Source of the DNA: Hymenobacter psoromatis
GTDB lineage: Bacteria; Bacteroidota; Bacteroidia; Cytophagales; Hymenobacteraceae
Direction: 5' to 3'
NCBI RefSeq assembly: GCF_020012125.1
Contig: NZ_JAIFAG010000001.1
Location: 868,001-932,000 of the forward strand
DNA: 64,000 nucleotides
The stretch's first letter is position 1. Each line of letters begins with the position of its first letter. A program made the position numbers and the translations under genes. A model generated the notes under the pieces. The model did no database searches and had not been told where the DNA came from. It saw only the letters and a program-made list of their open reading frames with translations. Of the stretch, positions 57,638 to 64,000 are shown piece after piece.

Positions 57638-60600
57638 CTACGGTGACACCACGAGCGGCGAGCCGGGCAGCAAGCGTAGCGTAGTGTCGAGGCGCTGGGT
57701 GATGACGAGCCGGCGAAAATCGCGGCGCAGGTCGGTTTGGGCCTGGCGCTGCTCCTGCTTCTGGAAGAGCTTAACGCGAAACTTATCGCGGGGCGCGGCG
57801 CGGCTGAGGTTGACGTAGGTGAGCGGGGCGCGGCGGCGGCGCACGGGCTCGCCGGCCCGGATGCGGGCCACGCGTTTCTCGTTGTTGCCCGTGAGGGCGT
57901 GCAGCGCGTTCAGGCCCACGTAGAGGCTGGCGGGGCCGGCGAAGTCGTAGCGGCCGCTCACCCGCAGCTCGGTCAGGTTGCTGTTCAGGCGCAGGTCGGG
58001 GATGAGCAATTCGCCATTATTCAGAATAAACTCGCTGCTCACGGGCTCAAAATACAAATGGCTGGTGCGCTTGTGAAACAGGCTAAAAGCTTCTTGCAGC
58101 GGCTGCACGTCTACCAGTTCCAGGTCGCGCAGGTCGGCTTTGAGGTAGGCGCTGGTGCGGTCGAGGGTAGGGATGAATTTCTCGTTGAGGTCGGTGCGCA
58201 GGGCGGCCGCGCAGCGCAGGGTACCGCGCACGTTGCTCTCGCTCAGCACATCCAGTTGCATATCGCTGGCGGTGTTAAATAATTCGGGCAGCTGAATATC
58301 TTCCAGCAGCACCTGGGCCTGCAAGGGGTGGTGGCGGCGGCCGGCATCGGTGCGTAGGCGGCCGTGCAGCGCCACCCGGCCCCCGAGCGCATTCACAGTG
58401 CAGTCGTCCACGATGGCCTCGCCAGCCTGCAAGCGCGACACCAGTTGAAACCGGGTGCCCCGCACGGCGGCGTAGCGCACGCGGTCGGCCTCCACGCGTA
58501 GCAGGGCCGTGAAGCGCCCGTCGGCAATAACCGAGCTGACCGGCGCGGGCGCGCTGCCCACTGGCAGACTGGCCGCTCGCCGCGCCGCCCGCAGGGCCCG
58601 CCGCCCCGCCAGCGTGGCCGAGTCAGCGCGGGGCGGAGCCACGCTGGCCAGCATCCGCAGCAGGGCCGGCACGTCGAGCGAGGGGTAGCGCAAATAAAGA
58701 TTAGCATCGGCACGCACCAGGTGCACGCCTTGCAGCTGCACCGTGGCCGAGCCGCTGCCTATTCCCCCCTGCGGGTCCTGGAAGTACACGTAGGGCAGGT
58801 TGAGGCGCTGGCCCTGCTTGTCGAAGCGCAGGCGCAGGTCGTGTAGCTTTTCGCCGTTGGGCAATTGCAAGGTGTTGATTTCGTAGTTGATTTTGCCATT
58901 AGCTGCTAGCAGCAGCTCGCGCAGGGCCGGGCTGCGCGGCGACCGGGCTGGGTGCTGAGGCGGGTGCATAAGGCGCGCCAGCACATAGGCGTAGCTGAGA
59001 GTATCAAATTTAAAATCAAGGTTGTAGGCTACTGGTACCACCCGGTTGGCCGAATCGGTGGGCCACTGGGCCTGGCCGCGCACCTCCCCATTCCAGAATT
59101 TACCCTGAATATCGCTGAGCTGCACCCGCTCGCCATCGTGACGCACGCGCACGGCCAGGTCGCGCAGCGTGTCGGTGGCCAGGGGCAGGCGGCCGCAGCG
59201 CACCGCCACGTCGAGGTACATGCCGGCCGGAATAAGGTGGCTGCCCAGCGTGGTGGCAATGCGCCGCCGGTCGGCCAGGCTGCGCGGCCCGCGCCGGCCG
59301 GGCCGGCTCGCTGCCCTACCCCCCGCCCCCGGCCGCAGCAGCTGCCGCAGGCTGCCCAGGTCCAGCTCATCCACCGCGAAGCTGCCCCGGATGGCGGTAG
59401 TGGGGTGCTGCCCGGTAAGGTAGTCGAGCAGGTAGGTAGTAGTGGCCGAAGCCCGGAAGCACATGCCCGCCAGCACGCCCGAGGCATTATCAAGCTGCCA
59501 GAGACTGTCGCGCAGTCCAATGCGTACGTCAAGCCCATGCAGGTCGCCGGGGTGGCCGTCCAGCTCAAAGGTGGCATCGTGCAGGGTAGCCGTGCCGCGC
59601 ACCGACAGCGTGTTGCCAAACTGCCCGCGCCGCAGCTGCCCCATTGCCGGCAGCCGGCCCGCCAGCCGCACGTCGAGGTCAGCAATGCCGCGCCGGGCGC
59701 GCCAGTGCTCGGGCGAAAGCAGGGCCGTGAGTGCTGGCAGCCCGGTGCGCCCGTGCAACTGCCCGCGCACGTAGGGCCGCCGAAAATCGCGCAGCTCAAA
59801 CGCCACGTCAAGCTGCCCCACCGGCGAGTAGATGCGGCACTGGCTCAGGGTCAGGGACATGGTTTCGGGCAGGTGCGCCGGGCCGTTGTCATACGTGCCC
59901 TGCAAGTCCCAGCGGTCGATGCGCCGGGCCGGGTCGGGCCAGCGCACGCGGGCCCCGCGCAGCCCGAAGTGCAGCACCACGCGTGGGCGCACTTTAGGGC
60001 CGCTCAAGCCCGTCATCAGGTACTCGATGTGCGCCTTGCTGGCGCTGGTGGCCCCGGCCAGCATGGGCCGCAGCGAGGGGGGTAGGGTGGCATGCAGCAC
60101 GGCCAGCAGCGGCTGGCTGCCCGCAAAGCGCAGGTTCAGCACCGTGCCTCTAGGTAGGCCTGCGCCCGCCGCCAGGTCGGGCGAGTGGGTGCCGCTGACG
60201 CGGATGGTATCGCCGTTGAGCGTGGCCCAGGTGCGGGCAAACTCGCCCCGCCGGGTACCAAAATCATAGCGGTAGTGCAGGTAGGCCCGCAGGGGCTCGT
60301 CGGTGAGCAGGTCGCCGGTGCGGTTGCGCAGCTTCACCAGGCGGCCCCGCACGCGCCCCTGCACGGCCAGCACGCCCTGGTGCAGGCTGGCGGCCAGCCG
60401 CGCCTGGTACACGCGCCCCAGCAACGCATTGTGGGTGTAGTCGTTGCGGGTAAAAATGCCGAAGTTGTAGATAATAACCGAGTCGAGAGCCAGGTCAATT
60501 TTGGGCGGCGGGGCCACCGAGGCTTGCTTCTTGCCGCGCAGTCCCCACACCTGGCCCAGCGAGTCCACGCGCTGGCCAATGGCCACGTCGTGCAGGGTCA

Positions 60601-60940
60601 GGCGGGTTACTTCCACGCGGTGGTGCAGCAGGGCGCGCAGGTTCAGGCGCAGGTCGGCGCGGCCCAGGCGCAGCACGGGTAGGGTGCGGTGGTGGGCGCT
60701 GTCGCTCAGGGTGAGATGGCGCAGCGAAGCCGTGAGGTGCGGAAAATCGCGCCACACCGAAAATTCTACGTCAAACGGGGCCAGCACCAGCTCCGAATTG
60801 CCGGTTAGCTGCTCGCGCACGAGCCGTTGCACGTAGGGCTTGGCGTAGCGGCTGCTCAGCAGCCAGCCGCCTACCCCCAGGGCCAGCAGCAGCAGCAAAA
60901 AAACAGCACCCAGCACGCGCCAGACGAGAAACGACTTCAT
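57638..60940 (-). CDS. AsmA-like envelope protein
   Basis: 1100 aa from the ATG at 60940, placed before the membrane helix (about 7-28); an upstream in-frame start adds nine residues. The pattern is AsmA/TamB-like: one N-terminal anchor, then a very long beta-rich chain of repeated short strands (LNLRALLHHRVEVTRLTLHD) and a C-terminal AsmA domain (PDLRLNSNLTELRVSGRYDF, GLNALHAL). Large relatives form bridges that carry lipids between membranes. The strongly basic C-terminal tail (PVRRRRAPLTYVNLSRAAPRD) probably returns to a surface-bound state. It stands alone. Confidence 0.85.
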   Translation of the reverse strand: MKSFLVWRVLGAVFLLLLLALGVGGWLLSSRYAKPYVQRLVREQLTGNSELVLAPFDVEFSVWRDFPHLTASLRHLTLSDSAHHRTLPVLRLGRADLRLNLRALLHHRVEVTRLTLHDVAIGQRVDSLGQVWGLRGKKQASVAPPPKIDLALDSVIIYNFGIFTRNDYTHNALLGRVYQARLAASLHQGVLAVQGRVRGRLVKLRNRTGDLLTDEPLRAYLHYRYDFGTRRGEFARTWATLNGDTIRVSGTHSPDLAAGAGLPRGTVLNLRFAGSQPLLAVLHATLPPSLRPMLAGATSASKAHIEYLMTGLSGPKVRPRVVLHFGLRGARVRWPDPARRIDRWDLQGTYDNGPAHLPETMSLTLSQCRIYSPVGQLDVAFELRDFRRPYVRGQLHGRTGLPALTALLSPEHWRARRGIADLDVRLAGRLPAMGQLRRGQFGNTLSVRGTATLHDATFELDGHPGDLHGLDVRIGLRDSLWQLDNASGVLAGMCFRASATTTYLLDYLTGQHPTTAIRGSFAVDELDLGSLRQLLRPGAGGRAASRPGRRGPRSLADRRRIATTLGSHLIPAGMYLDVAVRCGRLPLATDTLRDLAVRVRHDGERVQLSDIQGKFWNGEVRGQAQWPTDSANRVVPVAYNLDFKFDTLSYAYVLARLMHPPQHPARSPRSPALRELLLAANGKINYEINTLQLPNGEKLHDLRLRFDKQGQRLNLPYVYFQDPQGGIGSGSATVQLQGVHLVRADANLYLRYPSLDVPALLRMLASVAPPRADSATLAGRRALRAARRAASLPVGSAPAPVSSVIADGRFTALLRVEADRVRYAAVRGTRFQLVSRLQAGEAIVDDCTVNALGGRVALHGRLRTDAGRRHHPLQAQVLLEDIQLPELFNTASDMQLDVLSESNVRGTLRCAAALRTDLNEKFIPTLDRTSAYLKADLRDLELVDVQPLQEAFSLFHKRTSHLYFEPVSSEFILNNGELLIPDLRLNSNLTELRVSGRYDFAGPASLYVGLNALHALTGNNEKRVARIRAGEPVRRRRAPLTYVNLSRAAPRDKFRVKLFQKQEQRQAQTDLRRDFRRLVITQRLDTTLRLLPGSPLVVSP

Positions 60941-61093
60941 ACGGCAAGCTACGTTAGCCGGGCTCATCCGGTCGGCGGCGCGCCGGCCGGCCCGCCTTTT
61001 TGGCCCCCGGCGGCCGGGCTAGGCTGGCGCTAACGACCTTAAACCCCATCTTTGCCGTTCTTATTGTCTCGTGCCGCTCGGGTAGGTTCTGGG

Positions 61094-61170
61094 GAAATTA
61101 AAAATTAAAAATGATAAATTAAAAATTTGATGGTCAGATTTTTAATTTATCATTTTTAATTTTTAATTTC
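61094..61170. repeat. AT-rich palindrome upstream of the LacI gene
   Basis: 77 bp, perfect arms of 33 nt starting GAAATTAAAAATTAAAAATG, loop TTGATGGTCAG. Composition is entirely different from the surrounding GC-rich DNA. It lies 45 bases before the LacI start. Confidence 0.85.
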
Positions 61171-61214
61171 CTGAAAATCCGGCCTGCAAACCGCTACCCT
61201 CATCCTACCGCTTT

Positions 61215-62255
61215 ATGAACCGCCGCGCTTCCATCACCGACCTGGCCAGGGAACTGGGCTTGTCGCCTTCGACCATCTCGCGGGCCCTGGCCGACCACCA
61301 CGACGTGAGTGAGGCCACCAAGGTGCGCGTGCGCCAGCTGGCCAAGGAGTTGCACTACCATCCCAACCCGCTGGCCGCTGGCCTGCGCCGCGGCCGCAGC
61401 AACACGCTCGGCGTGATAGTGCCGCACATCACGGGCTATTTCTTTCCCGAAGTCATTCACGGCATTGCCAGCGAAGCCAGCGCGGCAGGCTTCAACGTCA
61501 TGATTTGTCAATCGAACGAGAATGCCGACCAGGAAAAGCAGATTATCGAGCTGCTGATGGGGGCGCAGGTGGCCGGCATCTTACTCTCGCTCTCCGACAC
61601 GACCACCGATTTTGAGCACTTCGAGGCCGTGCGCCAGCAGGGCGTGCCGCTCGTGTTTTTCGACCGGGTAGTGCAGGGCTTCAAGGGGCCGAATGTGACC
61701 TCCGTCACGCTCAACGACTACCTGGGGGCCTACCAGGTAACCGAGCACCTGTTGGCGCAGGGCTGCCGGCGCATCGCGCACTTCACCGGCCCGCTGCACG
61801 TCAACATCCACCAAAACCGCCACCAGGGCTACCTCGACGCGCTGGCCGCCCACGGCATTGCCCCCGACCCGCGCCTCATCGCCTTCTGCGAGCTGAGCCA
61901 GCAGGGCGGGGCCGCCGCCATGCGCGGCCTGTTGCGCCTCTCGCCCACCCGCCGCCCCGATGGCGTGTTCAGCTCCAACGACCTAGCCGCCGTGGGGGCC
62001 ATGCAGGTGGCCAAAAAGCACGGCTGCCGGGTGCCCGAAGATATAGCCATTGCTGGCTTCAGCAACGAGGTATTTACCCAGCTCACCGAGCCCGCCCTCA
62101 CCACCGTGGACCAGCGCTGCGAGCAAATGGGCCGCACTGCCGTGCAGCAGCTCCAAAAAATGCTCCCTACCCCCGAGCACAAGCCCAGCACCCCCCGCGG
62201 TATCGTGCTCAAGCCCCGATTGATAGTGCGCGACTCGTCGCAAAGGGGGGGGTAG
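61215..62255 (+). CDS. LacI-family transcriptional regulator
   Basis: 346 aa. N-terminal LacI helix-turn-helix with hinge (SITDLARELGLSPSTISRAL, then HYHPNPLAAGLRRG), followed by a sugar-binding type I periplasmic-like domain (NTLGVIVPHITGYFFPEVIHGI, GVPLVFFDRVV, PDGVFSSNDLAAVGAMQVAKK, IAIAGFSNEVFTQLTEPALTTV). It would repress carbohydrate genes and release DNA on ligand binding. No sugar operon is adjacent. The stop is in a GGGGTAGGG word. Confidence 0.93.
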   Translation: MNRRASITDLARELGLSPSTISRALADHHDVSEATKVRVRQLAKELHYHPNPLAAGLRRGRSNTLGVIVPHITGYFFPEVIHGIASEASAAGFNVMICQSNENADQEKQIIELLMGAQVAGILLSLSDTTTDFEHFEAVRQQGVPLVFFDRVVQGFKGPNVTSVTLNDYLGAYQVTEHLLAQGCRRIAHFTGPLHVNIHQNRHQGYLDALAAHGIAPDPRLIAFCELSQQGGAAAMRGLLRLSPTRRPDGVFSSNDLAAVGAMQVAKKHGCRVPEDIAIAGFSNEVFTQLTEPALTTVDQRCEQMGRTAVQQLQKMLPTPEHKPSTPRGIVLKPRLIVRDSSQRGG

Positions 62256-62264
62256 GGCCGGGCG

Positions 62265-62816
62265 CTAGTTAGCCGATAGCTGTTCGCGGGCCATTTGCTG
62301 GGCCAGGCCCTCGCGCAGCAGGGCCGCCTCGGCAAAGTGCCGGTCGCGGAGCAGGCGGCGGTAGCGGGCCGGAATGGGCTGCCCCGCCGCGTAGGCCCGG
62401 TTGATGGCCAGCAGGTGGTCTTTGTTGAAACGGTTGGCGTGCACCACGAAGCCCACCAGCGTGCCCGCCAGCACCGCGATGCCGAGCGGAGGTGAAATGG
62501 CTTCGCTGGCTACGTGCTGCTGCCCGCGGCTGTCGGTAGTCGAAAGGGGTAAGGCCAGCGAAACCCCCACGATAAACGGAATGGTGTACAGGAAGCCCGC
62601 GTAGCGGCGCTTGCGAAACAGCGAGAGCAGCGCCCCGGTAGTGTCGGCCCCGCTGCTGGCACTGGCCTGGTAGCGCGGCAGGTACCAGTTATTGAAAACG
62701 AGCACGGCCCCGGCGTCGGCGGGCGAAGCCCCGAGGGGCGGGGTGGGGACGTTGGTTTGGGCCGCCAGCGGCAGGCACAGCAGCCAGGCCGCCAGCAGGC
62801 AAAGTACGAAGCGCAT
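62265..62816 (-). CDS. Small envelope protein, paralogue 1
   Basis: 183 aa from the ATG at 62816. Signal peptide about 1-19 (LLCLPLAAQ), then two hydrophobic segments (about 76-92 and 111-128) and a C-terminal helical part with AYAAGQPIPARYRRLL. The motif YAAGQPxPxxxRRxL recurs in the gene 13 bases upstream on the same strand, so they are duplicated and co-transcribed. No recognised family. Likely inner membrane or periplasm. Confidence 0.65.
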   Translation of the reverse strand: MRFVLCLLAAWLLCLPLAAQTNVPTPPLGASPADAGAVLVFNNWYLPRYQASASSGADTTGALLSLFRKRRYAGFLYTIPFIVGVSLALPLSTTDSRGQQHVASEAISPPLGIAVLAGTLVGFVVHANRFNKDHLLAINRAYAAGQPIPARYRRLLRDRHFAEAALLREGLAQQMAREQLSAN

Positions 62817-62829
62817 GGTAGGCAAGGCG

Positions 62830-63375
62830 TTACTTAACGGTTGGGGCGGCCGGGGTAGCCGGGGCCGGCTGCGCGCTGATGTGCTTATAGGGCACGATGG
62901 GTGCCGTAAACAAGCGCCGCTTGAGCTTGCGGCGCAGCGAGTGGGGTAGGGGCTGGCCCGCCGCGTAGGCCGCGAGTACCTGCTCCAGGTGGCCGTTGCT
63001 GTAGCGTAGCAGCTTGGCCGTGCCGTAGGCTAGGAAGGGCGTCGCCACTAATAGCGCCCCGCCCATATTGGTGCCACCGTCAGTAGTAGTGGTGTTATAG
63101 CCGCCGTAACTGGTAGTAGTAGTGCCCGAGCTGGCGGTGCCGAGGCGCACCGCCGAAAGCATGGCGGCAATCATCCACTCTACGCCCCCCGCCTGTCGCC
63201 GGCTATAGAGGTTAATAATGGCCTGGGCCGTGTCGTTGGTGAGGTATTGCCCGCGCAGGCGCTGCTTCAGCTGCTGCGAAGCCAGGGTTTCGCCCTTCGC
63301 GGGCGTTTGGGCGCGGGCGGTGCCGGCCCACAGGCTTGAACTCAGGAACACCGCGAAAAGTAAGCGTTTTATCAT
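62830..63375 (-). CDS. Small envelope protein, paralogue 2
   Basis: 181 aa. Signal peptide about 1-22 (LWAGTARAQ); a hydrophobic segment with SAVRL before a Thr/Gly/Tyr-rich low-complexity stretch (about 80-100); a second segment GGALLVATPFLAYGTAKLL; then AYAAGQPLPHSLRRKLKRRLF, shared with the downstream gene; then a Pro/Ala tail. No family recognised. The pair may be subunits of one envelope structure. Confidence 0.65.
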   Translation of the reverse strand: MIKRLLFAVFLSSSLWAGTARAQTPAKGETLASQQLKQRLRGQYLTNDTAQAIINLYSRRQAGGVEWMIAAMLSAVRLGTASSGTTTTSYGGYNTTTTDGGTNMGGALLVATPFLAYGTAKLLRYSNGHLEQVLAAYAAGQPLPHSLRRKLKRRLFTAPIVPYKHISAQPAPATPAAPTVK

Positions 63376-63572
63376 GGGAAATTATATACTTGAAAAAATA
63401 TCAGTAGATTAGTTGGATAGCTAGCTGCGTCCCCAATTGTTATGCCAACCAGCTACTGCCCGCCCCCTCGGCGCGCCACGCTGAGGGCGGTCCACTTCCT
63501 GACAAGCTTCCGCACAAAAAAAACCGCCGACCTGACGCCAGCGGAATTGAAGAACGAGCGAGCAGACAGTTA

Positions 63573-64000
63573 CTATCCTTTCTCGCCGGTAAGTACCAGG
63601 GAGCCAAAGGGTAGGGAAAGCTTTCCCGCTACGAGCAGCGGCTCCAGCTTGCGGAACAACGTGGCCTTGATGGCGGCGCGGGTGGCTTCGTCGGCCTGGC
63701 TCATGGCGGCCACTACGGGGGCGGCTATTTCCAGCATATTTTGCCAGTAGTGCTCGGGGCCGTCGAACTCGACGGTGCTTTGCACTTCTTCGGCGTGCAC
63801 GCCGGAGAAGCCAGCTGTTTCGAGCAGGCCGGCCAGCATTCCCGGCTGGGCGCAGCGAAACATGCCGGGGGCCAACGGCGCGGGTGCGGGCAGCGCCAGG
63901 TGGGGGCTCATGCTGGCCATCATGGTGGCTATCCAGGGGTTGTGGGCCGGGGCCGCCCACACGCAGGTGGCCAGCCGGCCGCCGGGCTTCAGCACCCGGT
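63573..64000 (-). CDS. SAM-dependent methyltransferase, C-terminal part (cut by window edge)
   Basis: About 140 residues of the C-terminal half; the start lies beyond the window. Visible: LKPGGRLATCVWAAP, the usual strand and loop after the Rossmann core of class I methyltransferases, then a hydrophobic lid region and the terminal GSLVLTGEKG strand. The AdoMet-binding motifs are outside. The substrate cannot be inferred. Confidence 0.8.
   Translation of the reverse strand, partial: RVLKPGGRLATCVWAAPAHNPWIATMMASMSPHLALPAPAPLAPGMFRCAQPGMLAGLLETAGFSGVHAEEVQSTVEFDGPEHYWQNMLEIAAPVVAAMSQADEATRAAIKATLFRKLEPLLVAGKLSLPFGSLVLTGEKG

Noticed and set aside
58952-60085. 377-residue plus-strand frame opposite the AsmA-like gene
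   Set aside because: Antisense shadow of high-GC coding sequence; no domain motifs and Gln/His/Arg/Ala-rich composition.

Overview
The window looks like a chromosome segment of a high-GC member of the Bacteroidota, most probably Hymenobacter or a close relative. This is inferred from a 2362-residue surface protein with a type IX secretion (T9SS) sorting tail, an OmpA protein with thrombospondin type 3 repeats, TAnnTTTG-type -7 promoter boxes and very weak Shine-Dalgarno sequences. I saw no rRNA, tRNA, CRISPR array or prophage.

Layout. 1-6.8 kb: partial malate:quinone oxidoreductase, a BLUF photoreceptor, a 2H phosphoesterase, a spore-photoproduct-lyase-like radical SAM protein, a Rof-like antiterminator, and an AraC regulator followed by a TetX-like flavin monooxygenase. 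6.2-15.2 kb: Nudix hydrolase, formate/nitrite-type channel, PhzF protein, GH5 lipoprotein, LytTR regulator, hybrid histidine kinase and two small secreted carboxypeptidase-regulatory-like proteins. 15.3-27 kb: ruvC, a flippase-like membrane protein with a glycosyltransferase, cytochrome c, pullulanase, a HAMP sensor kinase, a GH30 enzyme and an NtrC-type regulator. 27-29.4 kb: a lower-GC two-gene ATPase plus nuclease-like module, interrupted by a palindromic element, then an ElaA acetyltransferase. 29.9-36.6 kb: a cysteine protease and an unusual five-gene minus-strand cluster (coiled-coil protein, membrane coiled-coil protein, periplasmic binding protein fused to OmpA, ABC permease, ABC ATPase), with a REP-associated transposase inserted in it. 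37.3-44.5 kb: OmpA/TSP3 protein, DinB-like protein, sce7726-type protein, and a kaiC-kaiB-kaiB-histidine kinase operon. 44.6-64 kb: the giant T9SS surface protein, dinB, NTF2-like protein, cupin, CocE/NonD hydrolase, aldo/keto reductase, AsmA-like protein, LacI regulator, two paralogous small envelope proteins and a partial methyltransferase.

Most striking points. (1) The ATPase/PD-(D/E)XK-like pair is a candidate defence module; its ATPase is split by a palindromic element flanked by ATAA, and removing 120 nt exactly restores the reading frame. (2) A complete REPtron: a RAYT gene between two near-identical REP pairs whose feet carry the GTAG tetranucleotide. (3) The binding-protein/OmpA/coiled-coil ABC cluster. 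(4) A KaiA-less clock-like operon with two KaiB proteins and its own kinase. (5) A 111-bp palindrome translated in frame inside a glycosyltransferase. (6) A very over-represented GGGGTAGGG word across the whole window. No searches or alignments were run; family names come from motifs read by eye.
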